A stretch of 64,000 bases of DNA from Pontibacter sp. FD36 (lineage in GTDB: Bacteria > Bacteroidota > Bacteroidia > Cytophagales > Hymenobacteraceae), in assembly GCF_015686655.1 (NCBI RefSeq), contig NZ_JADPMP010000002.1:1-64000 (forward strand), read 5' to 3'. The position numbers and the translations under genes are program-made. Under the pieces are notes generated by a model. That model was not told where the DNA came from. It ran no database searches and worked only from the letters and a program-made list of their open reading frames with translations. Of this stretch, positions 17,823-26,092 are shown one piece after another (the first letter of the stretch is position 1; every line of letters starts with the position of its first letter).

Positions 17823-20800
17823 TTACCCCACAGCCATTTTAGCTACGCCCTTCCATAAGAAGGCAGGCATTGGTTCTTGTAACTCCCAATTTATACTCAT
17901 AGGTTTTGAGCCTTTATGAGAGATATAATCTACAGAGCCTAAGAAGTAATATGGACTTGTAAATCCATGATTATCTTTCTTCTCTTCACGCACAAAAAGC
18001 AGCAAGTTTTTATTGATTTCTCTGTGTTTGATGTAGGATATACCTATAGAGCTTTCAGGGGCTGTTTTGTTCTGAGACTGCCAGTGGAATATCTTTTCGC
18101 TAATTGCATAATCTTCATACTGTGTGCTAGGAGAGAAGTCTTTGTCTGATTTGTTTAAGGTAACGAGTAGTAACTCTGTATTTAGTTTGGGAATATTGAT
18201 AACTCCTTCTTGAGAAGGAAATGGTCTTTCGGGAGTTGTTTTACCGAAGGCACACAAAATTTCATCTCTCGAATAGCGCGCATGTACTTCCAGCGCTAAG
18301 GGGAATTCTAAATCAACCGCCTTAGTAGTATGCTCAATTCGGCTTTGCAAATGTGAGATGATCTCGTGCAGTTCTTCCTTGAGCACCGGATACTTTGCTA
18401 GTTCCTTCAGTCCCTGTTGTATACTTGTAAAGCCATATTCCCTGATGCCTTTTTGCCAGATGTCATAATAGAACATCAGCGCAAACTGTTCATCTAATGT
18501 ATTCGTGCAGGCATAATTAAAATCATGCGCCATAAGTTTTGCGATGAAGGCAAGATAAGAGGGAGAGTCGATTTGAACTATTCGCTTCAGGCCCTTTGCT
18601 ATCTGGGCATGTAAGCCCTTAGCTTCATATATTACAAGCCCTGCATCCTGCTTCAATTCAGACCAGGTACTGGTACTGTATATGGTGCGGATATCTAATT
18701 GATGAAACTGCAGGAAGTTTGTAAGCGTCAGTTGCTGATGAGCAATATGTTGAAAATTAGTTACCTCTCTTCGGAGTCTACGGAGGTTGAAAACGGCATT
18801 CTTGATATTTTCGAGTATATACTCTTTCGCTTGTTTCTCCATGCGGATGTTACAACCAGCGGGGAGATGGGGGAAGTTGTTTTCAATTTCTTTCTGAATA
18901 CTAAATCTGGACTTGCCAGCGAGTGCTCTAAACTTATCGGAGAAGTTATAGTTAACATGTGCCTGGCTTACAAAATCGAGTACAGTCAGGCATTCCTTGC
19001 CTTCAGAAATTCTAAGTCCGCGGCCAAGTTGCTGCAGAAATATTGTTAAACTCTCGGTAGGGCGCAGGAACAGGACGGTATCAATCTCAGGGATGTCTAC
19101 TCCTTCGTTGAATATGTCGACCACGAAAACAAAGTTGACTTCGCCCTTTATCAGCCGTTGCCTGATGGTCGTTCGTTCGGTGTCATTGCCATTGCCGCTA
19201 ACTAAAGAAACAGCTTTGTAGCCAGCCGCATTAAAGGCATCGCTCATGAACTGGGCATGCGCCTTTGAGGTACAGAACCCCAGCGTTTTCGATTCGAAAG
19301 GATCTGTCAAGTAGTGCTCTACTGATTCTATAATCAAAGCCGCTCTTTGCCTGGTAGATAGTATCGCTGTCAGATCAGTAGTATTATACCTTCCGGCTTC
19401 CCACTTAACGTTCTTCAGGTTAACACTTTTTTCATCAGAGATACAGAAGTACTGGAATGGGCTGAGCAGTTTTAAGGTAAGCGCATCTGCTAATCTTATC
19501 TCAGCCGATATTTTGTTATTGAAATCTGGCAGCAGACTTTTGCCGTCCATTCGCTCCGGAGTGGCTGTAAGTCCGAGCAGAATTTTTGGCTCGAACAGCT
19601 CAAAGATGCTACGGTATGTATCGGCTTGGCTGTGGTGTGCTTCGTCTATGACTATATAATCATAATAATCTTTCGAGAACCTTTCCTGAAAGAGCTCTTT
19701 CTGTGAATTAAAAGTTTGAATGGAAACAAAGAGGTGCTTTAAATCCCCATCCTGAGGGGTGTAGTTCCCTACCCAGAGCTGTCCAAAATCATTGAACCCT
19801 GATCCGAGCACTGCTCTGAAAGAGGCAATAGCCTGCTCCAAAATCTCCTTTCGGTGCGCTATAAAAAGCAGGTTGGCTTTGCCCTTCTTCGACAGGAAAA
19901 ATCGTTGGTAATCGAAGGCGGAAATAATGGTTTTACCCGTGCCTGTGGCTGCTACCACAAGATTTCGGGAGTTGTTGTACAACTCCCGTTCTACCTGCAG
20001 TTTTTCCAGCACTTCCTTCTGAAATGGGAAGGGGTTAATTTTAAAATAGTCCGTTAGGGAAACTACATTTTCACGTTGTTTTTCTTGCTGTATGGCTTCT
20101 TTAAATTTAGCTATACCACCGATGGTTAGATCCTCAAAATCGATGCTGTTCCAGTAATGATCGAAAGTGGCTTTCGCCTTTTCTATGATGTGAGGATTCT
20201 CCTGGCTGGTTACGCGCAAATTCCACTCCAGGCCTTTTGTTAAAGCCGATTTAGATAAGTTGGATGAACCAATAAACGCAGTATTGAAATTGGTATTTCT
20301 TTCAAAGATGTATGCTTTGGCGTGCAGTCGCTCGATCTTGGTCTGGTATGAGATCTTGATGTGCGTATTTGGAAGCTTTGATAAAAAATCCAACGCTCTT
20401 GCCTCTGTAGCACCCATATAAGAAGTTGTGATAATCCGAAGCTCGGCACCTTCACGGGCTGTAAATTCTCTCAGGGCACGTTCAAAAATTCGCAGGCCAG
20501 ACCATCTGATAAAGGAGACGATCCAATAGATTTTGTCCGCCGATACTATGTCGCGTTCGATTTCCGTATCAATTGAAATATCCGAGTTACTTCCTGTAAA
20601 TAGACTGCTAACGGATAAGCCAGTTTGAGGAATTTTCCGGTTCAGATCATCCTGTAGTTGTTTGTCCGTTTTACCAATCTTAGACAAAACAGCTGTCAGA
20701 ATTTGGCCTTCATAGTAAATTAGACTATCGCTAGCCTCTAGGTTTAGCCTTTCATCCACAAATTGAATGATCTCATTGCAGAATTTAACCTGTTGCTGAA

Positions 20801-20987
20801 TGTTCTCTTTCTTAAGCTCTCTTAAAGCTAATTGAAGCAGATTTATCAGATAGTCAGAAAGAATACTGGCAGCTTCCTCTTTATCAATCTGGGCTTGCGC
20901 TATGAAGAACTTGTCTGAAGGAATACTATTGATCTTGTCTTTCAGCGAAGCTGTGATTAACTGTTCATAGATTCCTTCTTTGAGCAT
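17823..20987 (-). CDS. PLD-like nuclease / SF2 helicase / DUF3427 protein
   Basis: A 1054-residue multidomain protein of the type often found in restriction or defence islands. Residues about 150-260 form a phospholipase-D-like domain (RLHAKAYIFERNT and FIGSSNLSKSAL). Residues about 320-720 form an SF2 helicase: Walker A AATGTGKTIIS, DEAH box VIDEAHHSQADTY, motif III GLTATPERMDG, and motif VI QQLGRGLR. The remainder matches DUF3427 in layout. It probably translocates on nucleic acid and cuts or remodels it; its target is unknown. It is more AT-rich than flanking metabolic genes. A fossil HNH-gene end lies directly upstream, and an intact HNH gene lies 2.6 kb upstream on the same strand. Confidence 0.9.
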   Translation of the reverse strand: MLKEGIYEQLITASLKDKINSIPSDKFFIAQAQIDKEEAASILSDYLINLLQLALRELKKENIQQQVKFCNEIIQFVDERLNLEASDSLIYYEGQILTAVLSKIGKTDKQLQDDLNRKIPQTGLSVSSLFTGSNSDISIDTEIERDIVSADKIYWIVSFIRWSGLRIFERALREFTAREGAELRIITTSYMGATEARALDFLSKLPNTHIKISYQTKIERLHAKAYIFERNTNFNTAFIGSSNLSKSALTKGLEWNLRVTSQENPHIIEKAKATFDHYWNSIDFEDLTIGGIAKFKEAIQQEKQRENVVSLTDYFKINPFPFQKEVLEKLQVERELYNNSRNLVVAATGTGKTIISAFDYQRFFLSKKGKANLLFIAHRKEILEQAIASFRAVLGSGFNDFGQLWVGNYTPQDGDLKHLFVSIQTFNSQKELFQERFSKDYYDYIVIDEAHHSQADTYRSIFELFEPKILLGLTATPERMDGKSLLPDFNNKISAEIRLADALTLKLLSPFQYFCISDEKSVNLKNVKWEAGRYNTTDLTAILSTRQRAALIIESVEHYLTDPFESKTLGFCTSKAHAQFMSDAFNAAGYKAVSLVSGNGNDTERTTIRQRLIKGEVNFVFVVDIFNEGVDIPEIDTVLFLRPTESLTIFLQQLGRGLRISEGKECLTVLDFVSQAHVNYNFSDKFRALAGKSRFSIQKEIENNFPHLPAGCNIRMEKQAKEYILENIKNAVFNLRRLRREVTNFQHIAHQQLTLTNFLQFHQLDIRTIYSTSTWSELKQDAGLVIYEAKGLHAQIAKGLKRIVQIDSPSYLAFIAKLMAHDFNYACTNTLDEQFALMFYYDIWQKGIREYGFTSIQQGLKELAKYPVLKEELHEIISHLQSRIEHTTKAVDLEFPLALEVHARYSRDEILCAFGKTTPERPFPSQEGVINIPKLNTELLLVTLNKSDKDFSPSTQYEDYAISEKIFHWQSQNKTAPESSIGISYIKHREINKNLLLFVREEKKDNHGFTSPYYFLGSVDYISHKGSKPMSINWELQEPMPAFLWKGVAKMAVG

Positions 20988-21034
20988 GAAGTAGTGATAT
21001 GGCTGACTAAATTAAGAAGAATTTTTTAACTCGT

Positions 21035-21091
21035 TTAGCCTTTAAATACATGTTCCCGATGCCAAGCTAGATTAAATGTGTTCGGAGGATG
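21035..21091 (-). pseudogene. 3'-end remnant of an HNH endonuclease gene
   Basis: Translated on the minus strand it reads HPPNTFNLAWHREHVFKG then stop. The intact HNH gene at 23549-24514 ends HFPNAYNLAWHREHVFKK. The nucleotide differences are mostly at third codon positions, so the fragment derives from a separate, diverged homologue and is not a fresh duplication. A stop codon shared with nothing in the HNH frame (21092-21094) marks the breakpoint beside the lipoprotein gene. It lies 47 bases upstream of the helicase start. Confidence 0.75.
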
Positions 21092-21095
21092 TCAA

Positions 21096-21521
21096 TCAGT
21101 TTGCAGGCAATGCGTTTATTACCTCAACACCTATTTTTTTAGCGCCTTTAATACCGTAGGACTTTAGCTTATACTTTACTTTGGCGCCCGGTCTGAAATA
21201 GTCATAAACGGTCTGCCGCTCAGTGCCCAAAAGTGTCTCAGTTTTGCTGTAATAACTGATCGCAAGCTCCACATCCTTGTAGGTGGCAACACTGGCTGTA
21301 CTTTTTACAGTCCCTTCCATAACCCATTCCCCAAGCAGGTTTTTACGATGCGTACCGTCTGTTGATAAAAAATTGGAAGGGTACATTCTTTCCTGTTCTT
21401 CCAGTGTAAGCTTAGCCTCTTCGTAAGAAGTATGACTATTGGAGTAGCCGGAATCGCAGCCGCTAAGGCTACTTAGTAAAACAGGGGAGAAAGTCAGTAG
21501 GAATAAAAGTTTTGTTCTCAT
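21096..21521 (-). CDS. Small lipoprotein of unknown function
   Basis: A 141-residue predicted lipoprotein. The ATG at 21521 was chosen because it begins a clean signal, MRTKLLFLLTFSPVLLSSLS, with the lipobox Cys next (LSGCDS). An upstream in-frame start would precede the signal with an improbable extension. The mature part starts with a helical Glu-rich segment (YEEAKLTLEEQERMYP). It ends in a beta-rich region (YDYFRPGAKVKYKLKSYG). No family is recognised. Its stop codon touches the HNH remnant. Confidence 0.7.
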   Translation of the reverse strand: MRTKLLFLLTFSPVLLSSLSGCDSGYSNSHTSYEEAKLTLEEQERMYPSNFLSTDGTHRKNLLGEWVMEGTVKSTASVATYKDVELAISYYSKTETLLGTERQTVYDYFRPGAKVKYKLKSYGIKGAKKIGVEVINALPAN

Positions 21522-21655
21522 AAGGTAAGTTAAATTCACACAATACATCCATAGCACAATACACTTATCAATGCCGCTATGGAAGTTTACTAGGTAATAA
21601 TAGGGATCTTTTGCTTTATTTCAAAAATAGTATATATTTAAATAAAAATATTCAA

Positions 21656-22024
21656 ATGGCTGATATGTTAATAAAACAAGCGTTACTGGTTCTATTCCTG
21701 CTCTTTACAGTAGTGTGTCAGGCACAGACGGTTTACAAAACAAGAACGGGTGCCAAGTACCACGTTCAGACCTGCCGTTACCTCAAAAGCTCTTTCGAAA
21801 CTACGGTAGCAGAGGCTAAGGCCGAGGGGCTAGTGGCCTGTAGTGTGTGCAAGCCTTCGGCAGGTTCAGCTGGGAATGCAATTGCCCCCTCATCGTTTCA
21901 AAGTACCCGTGATAGCAATAGTAGTTCCTCGTCAGGCAGTAGGCAATGCTCCGGTACTACCAAGGCAGGAGCGAGGTGCAAGCGCATGACGACTAGTGCG
22001 AATGGGAGGTGTTATCAGCATTAA
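21656..22024 (+). CDS. Secreted protein with Ada-like Cys site and C-terminal CxxH repeat-like motif
   Basis: About 122 residues. The signal peptide is LIKQALLVLFLLFTVVCQAQ, with start at ATG 21656 or 21665. The first module (KYHVQTCRYLKSS then GLVACSVCKPS) resembles the small Cys-rich domain near Ada-type zinc sites. After a Ser-rich linker, the end QCSGTTKAGARCKRMT and GRCYQH matches the short Cys/His motif of DUF5763-type proteins. Both modules look metal-binding. The protein is exported, which is unusual for such modules. It is isolated in the AT-rich accessory region and its function is unknown. Confidence 0.72.
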   Translation: MADMLIKQALLVLFLLFTVVCQAQTVYKTRTGAKYHVQTCRYLKSSFETTVAEAKAEGLVACSVCKPSAGSAGNAIAPSSFQSTRDSNSSSSSGSRQCSGTTKAGARCKRMTTSANGRCYQH

Positions 22025-22032
22025 GAAAATAT

Positions 22033-22440
22033 ATGAAACATAAAGACAAGCATACGGATGCTCTGATTCTCCCAAGCGGAGAAGGACGAGTTTATAACTG
22101 TGGCAATATGACAGCTATATTTAAAGCCGATGAAAATGAAACGAATGAGAAATACAGTATTTCGGAATGGTGATTAGAGCCTAACTCTAATAGTCCTGGT
22201 CAGCACCAACACGAAGATAATGACAAAGTATTTTATGTACTGGAAGGAACAGCCTCAATATTCATTGGCGACAAATGGATTGACGCTGATAGAGGAGCTT
22301 TTATCAGAATTCCGTCAAAGACAGTGCACGGCTTTAAAAACCAAACAGACAAGCGAATAGGCCTGCTGAATTTCTTTATCCCTGGTGGATTTGAAAGAAA
22401 CATGCCCTCTATTGTGAAATGGTTTGAAGAGAATGAATAA
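22033..22440 (+). pseudogene. Cupin-domain protein gene with in-frame TGA
   Basis: A 136-codon frame from ATG 22033 to TAA 22440 has one TGA at 22171-22173 (codon 47), in YSISEW-stop-LEPNSNSPG. The rest is a clear single-domain cupin: GQHQHEDNDKVFYVLEGTAS with the metal-ligand His/Glu set, then RIPSKTVHGFKNQ. Related cupins have WWLEP here (from memory), so a TGG to TGA change is likely. Nothing else is damaged, so the lesion is recent or an error. It begins 8 bases after the preceding gene's stop. Confidence 0.82.
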
Positions 22441-22558
22441 ATCAGTTTACAATGGATAGTATAGGCAAATACATAGCGCAATTTAAATCTGAGCCCATTA
22501 TGGCATATTACTCGGCTACTAAATTATACTTGCGCAATTAATAATAAGGGTTAATTTC

Positions 22559-22966
22559 ATGAAGTATATACTTCTTTTCTTCTTGCTCACTCAATCGGTA
22601 CTGGGTTATTCTCAATTCTTCGTCGGCGACTCAAGAGAGTTTGCAAAAACTGTTTTGAAGAAGAAAGAGATCAAGTTTACGGAAGACATTGTAACAGACA
22701 CCACAAGTCGAATATCGTGGATAATTGAAAACGAATACCAAATGATTTTGGTATTAAATCCTAATGGTGTTGTAATTCAACAGACACTAATTCCAGAAAA
22801 AGAAAATGGAGTTAATGAATTTGTTAGGTGGTTTAATGAGGATTTTGTCAGGATATCAGATACTGAATGGAGAAACGATACAGACGGAAGAATCTATAAA
22901 ATCGAGTTAAAACATATACTTCGCGAACCATTCTTTTCAATTACCCTTGCTGCTGAGTCTAAATAA
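22559..22966 (+). CDS. Hypothetical secreted protein
   Basis: A 135-residue protein with an N-terminal signal (MKYILLFFLLTQSVLGYSQF). The mature part of about 115 residues is mixed alpha/beta. It contains WIIENEYQMILVLNPNGVVI and VNEFVRWFNEDFVRISDTEW and ends in a charged beta segment. No family or active-site motif is recognised. It is AT-rich like its neighbours and has no operon partner. The start ATG is unambiguous because the signal begins there. Confidence 0.65.
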   Translation: MKYILLFFLLTQSVLGYSQFFVGDSREFAKTVLKKKEIKFTEDIVTDTTSRISWIIENEYQMILVLNPNGVVIQQTLIPEKENGVNEFVRWFNEDFVRISDTEWRNDTDGRIYKIELKHILREPFFSITLAAESK

Positions 22967-23059
22967 ATGACAAGCTACCTACTCGATCTAGTCAAAAAGA
23001 ACTGAAGTAAGCTATGTGCAGGAGCAAAGTGCGATAGGTAAAAAAGTCATTTTACAAAC

Positions 23060-23296
23060 TCATTTAATACGGCTTAATATATCTTCCAAGTCTTTTATGA
23101 CTGAGTGAAAAGACTGCATTTTAACTCTGCATTCTACTAGTTCCAGAATATCGCCATGGTTACCACCAACATTGATATAGATGTTATCGCTATTGATGAC
23201 ATCTAATTTTGTTTTAATAATCGTTTCGTTCAGATGAATGTAGTGCTTGTATCGGCTAATCAATTCCTCTAATTCCTGTCTTGTAATATTTTCCAT
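23060..23296 (-). CDS. Hypothetical 78-residue protein
   Basis: A small soluble protein with a helical start (MENITRQELEELISRYKHYI), a central beta-like stretch (NIYINVGGNHGDILELVE) and a C-terminal helix (FHSVIKDLEDILSRIK). Codon use looks coding and the ATG is preceded by an AT-rich leader. No family is recognised and no partner gene is adjacent. The 250 bases upstream to the HNH gene hold nothing identifiable. Confidence 0.55.
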   Translation of the reverse strand: MENITRQELEELISRYKHYIHLNETIIKTKLDVINSDNIYINVGGNHGDILELVECRVKMQSFHSVIKDLEDILSRIK

Positions 23297-23548
23297 AGTT
23301 AATCAAAATGCTCTCCCCAACTTGTCAAGAATTAGATAAAATAAAAAATGGAGGAAACAATCGAGAAAAGCATACGCCAACTAAAACAATAAGATATGTA
23401 AATTTCTTTTGCAAACTCTCCGCTCAGGCATTTATTGCTACTCTAAGCCTATTAAGTGATAACTTGTAACCAGTTAATTTCGGTTTGCTTAAAGGTGAAC
23501 CCGCTCTTGAGTACTGGCAGCGTTTAAAGTTGAAAGCGACTCTTTTAG

Positions 23549-24514
23549 CTACTTCTTAAACACATGTTCCCGATGCCAGGCCAGGTTGTAGGCATTTGGG
23601 AAATGCTTCTCTCCAAAGGGCAGGGTGAGCGGCTTGCCTCTTAGATGTAAGAGTGCATAGGCATTTGTCAGGTCTTCTGCTATTGCGTCTGATACTAGCA
23701 CTTTGAGCTTTTCATCTACGGAAATCAGACCACGATCAAAGGCTCGGTGAAGGTTGGGGCAGAGAGCCAATCCATTGTTGATTTTGTCATCCTTACTTAA
23801 ACTGAATGGCACAATATGGCAAGCATCGATCATAGAAAATCCGTGGTTTGACACAAGCCGCATACCAGAAATGCAACAGGTATGGTTGTATACCTGCGGC
23901 ACAAGTTTTTTGAACATTCCACTCCGGATAAATTGCTCTTCCTCGTCTGTTTCGTTCAAAGCCAAGGTATAGCTTGCCGGACTTTCGTTGAGTAGGTAGC
24001 TCTGCAGGTTCTGGATGTAGCCTCCTTGTTTAGTTTTAACGAATTCAGCCTTTGTATCTGGGAAATAATGGTCAAGCAGTGCGGTTTTTAAAATACTACG
24101 GGACTCTGAGTCTAGTAGAAGTTGATAGAGCTCGTCAGAAAAATAACCGAAGTCAACCACTTCACTCAATGTATGAATGCTTCTGATATGGACCTGTAGA
24201 GGGGGACCTAGCTTTGTTTTTACATGCCAAAAACCTTCTGCTGCTAAATGGTAAAAAGGTAAGGAAAAGTCAGAAGTATGAGCCGTTCTCACAAGCAGAG
24301 CAAAGGTCTCTTTAAACTGCGCTACCAGTTCCGGTGATATGTAGACCTTGTTATCAGTCAGTCCAGCTTTTTCAAATAGTTCGATGAGCGTGAGTAGTAG
24401 AACTGGCTTATGAGGTGCTTTGCCATACCTGGTTACACCCTGACGTAATTTAATAAATCTCTTCAGGTATGCGGGAAGGGTAGAAGGTATACTGGCAGAA
24501 CTTCTCTTTTTCAT
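23549..24514 (-). CDS. HNH endonuclease (predicted restriction endonuclease)
   Basis: A 321-residue protein of the predicted HNH restriction endonuclease group. The N-terminal region (YGKAPHKPVLLLTLIELFEK) is typical of this class and probably recognises DNA or a modification. The HNH core reads CCISGMRLVSNHGFSMIDAC, then HIVPFSLSKDDKINNGLALC, then NLHRAFDRGLIS. Catalytic His and Asn are present. It faces the same way as the PLD-helicase 2.6 kb downstream. A related gene once directly preceded that helicase, as the 21035-21091 remnant shows, so a functional HNH-helicase pairing is plausible. Confidence 0.9.
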   Translation of the reverse strand: MKKRSSASIPSTLPAYLKRFIKLRQGVTRYGKAPHKPVLLLTLIELFEKAGLTDNKVYISPELVAQFKETFALLVRTAHTSDFSLPFYHLAAEGFWHVKTKLGPPLQVHIRSIHTLSEVVDFGYFSDELYQLLLDSESRSILKTALLDHYFPDTKAEFVKTKQGGYIQNLQSYLLNESPASYTLALNETDEEEQFIRSGMFKKLVPQVYNHTCCISGMRLVSNHGFSMIDACHIVPFSLSKDDKINNGLALCPNLHRAFDRGLISVDEKLKVLVSDAIAEDLTNAYALLHLRGKPLTLPFGEKHFPNAYNLAWHREHVFKK

Positions 24515-24751
24515 ACCGACAATATAGTGATTTCCTTATTTATCTGAATTCTTTAGGTTGTCAATTTTCGCATACATATAGTAAACAGACAATCATAAAG
24601 CTTGCTTTTGAAACATCACTAAATTCAAACTATTTCGTTTTCACCCTCCCACACCAACAACCAAAAACTTAATTTCATACTTTTATTTTCATAGTCGGGC
24701 AACGCTTCTGAAACACCTCCTGTCTTACCCACAGAAGCTAATAATGACTCT

Positions 24752-25477
24752 ATGAAAAACGATATGAATCTCCGCAAAACCTTTTCGCTGGTGCTGGTTG
24801 CTGGCCTGTTGTCGCTTTGGGGTTGTGAGCAGGTATACGAGGACGTGGCGCCCATTTCCTTTACCAATTTCAAGCTCAACGACGATTTGCTGTATGTCTA
24901 TAACACCAAAGACAGCAGGGTGTATAGCGCCGTGAATGATACTGTAGTCGTTTATGATAAGATAACCTACAACCAGCCCGTGCACGGCGAGCTTTATCCT
25001 AACTATGCCAACGACAATCCGGATATCATGGGTTATAAGCCCAAGCCAGGGTATGTGGGGCTGGACAGTGCTACTTATGAAGTTTGCAGTGGAGGCGTTT
25101 GTAAAACCGCTACCATACGGTTTGTCGTCGAGGCCCCGCAGTTCAGCGACCCCAATGACTGCGAGACAATACTAGTGGAAGATGTACTGGAGACCACAGT
25201 AAACACCCCGAAAGAAATCCGGATTTTTCTGAATGATGTTATTTGCTATTACCCCAACGAAAACTGGACTGTCAAGTTTTGGGGTCCTAACAACGGTACC
25301 ATGCAGGTGATGAATTATTGGGAAGGCGTGAAGAATGACGTCCTCATCTACCGCCCGAATAAGAATTTTGTAGGAGAAGACATCTATACCTATCGGGTGT
25401 ATCCGCGAGGCGACGTTGGCATTCATGCTGATGATTACCAAGAGGTGAATGTGAAGATAACAGTAAAGTCCAGATAG
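24752..25477 (+). CDS. Lipoprotein with two Ig/cadherin-like modules
   Basis: A 241-residue lipoprotein. The signal LRKTFSLVLVAGLLSLWGC carries its lipobox at LWGC, and ATG 24752 or 24764 could start it. The two modules each end with a surface-adhesin pattern: MGYKPKPGYVGLDSATYEVC near residue 90 and IYRPNKNFVGEDIYTYRVYP near 208. The second begins TVNTPKEIRIFLNDV. Such repeats resemble cadherin-like or bacterial Ig domains of exported adhesins. It lies 72 bases before the ECF sigma gene and may be part of the same transcription unit or its target. Confidence 0.8.
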   Translation: MKNDMNLRKTFSLVLVAGLLSLWGCEQVYEDVAPISFTNFKLNDDLLYVYNTKDSRVYSAVNDTVVVYDKITYNQPVHGELYPNYANDNPDIMGYKPKPGYVGLDSATYEVCSGGVCKTATIRFVVEAPQFSDPNDCETILVEDVLETTVNTPKEIRIFLNDVICYYPNENWTVKFWGPNNGTMQVMNYWEGVKNDVLIYRPNKNFVGEDIYTYRVYPRGDVGIHADDYQEVNVKITVKSR

Positions 25478-25549
25478 AGCCGCTTGGGTTCTAAGAGGAT
25501 AATGTGCTTGATAATAAATAGTGTACCATTGTATTGAAGCAAATTTTAC

Positions 25550-26092
25550 GTGCTGTCAGAAGAGGAAATCATAGCTGGGTGCAAGCAGGGCAAGGCATCG
25601 TCGCAGGAGAAGCTGTACCAGCTTTACTCCCGACGGATGATGGCCGTATGCATGCGCTATACCAGTTCCCGGTTTGAGGCAGAAGATATCTTTCATGAGG
25701 CCTTCGTGAAGGTATTCAAGCACATGGATTCGTATAGTGGCGGCTCTTTTGAAGGGTGGGTGAGGCGCATCTTCGTGAACACGGCTATCAACCATTACCA
25801 CAAAAACCGCAAGTACCTGGAGCAGCTGGACTATAGCTCCATCGAAGAGAGCACACCTTCTTCCGAAGACATCATCAGCCAGATTTCGGGGCAGGAATTA
25901 CTGGCGCTCATCAACCAGTTGCCGGAAGGGTACAGGTTGGTGTTTAATCTCCACGTGATAGAGGGCTTCAACCATCTCGAAATAGCCGAGGCGCTCAACA
26001 TCGCAGAGGGCACGTCGAAGTCGCAGCTGGCAAAGGCGAAAAGCTCGCTTAAAAAGATCCTTTTGAAACAGAAAATCTCAGAGGCATGCTAA
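25550..26092 (+). CDS. ECF-type RNA polymerase sigma factor
   Basis: A 180-residue sigma-70 family protein of the extracytoplasmic-function class. Region 2 is visible as YTSSRFEAEDIFHEAFVKVF near residues 37-56, followed by GWVRRIFVNTAINHYHK. Region 4 reads LPEGYRLVFNLHVIEGFNHL then EIAEALNIAEGTSKSQLAKA. The start appears to be GTG 25550 (VLSEEEIIAGC). The last 7 bases overlap the ATG of the next gene (ATGCTAA), implying translational coupling to a membrane partner that is a good candidate anti-sigma or signal sensor. Confidence 0.95.
   Translation: MLSEEEIIAGCKQGKASSQEKLYQLYSRRMMAVCMRYTSSRFEAEDIFHEAFVKVFKHMDSYSGGSFEGWVRRIFVNTAINHYHKNRKYLEQLDYSSIEESTPSSEDIISQISGQELLALINQLPEGYRLVFNLHVIEGFNHLEIAEALNIAEGTSKSQLAKAKSSLKKILLKQKISEAC

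Noticed and set aside
22171-22173. TGA as a selenocysteine codon in the cupin gene
   Set aside because: The position corresponds to Trp in related cupins as I recall them and no selenocysteine insertion hairpin is evident after it.
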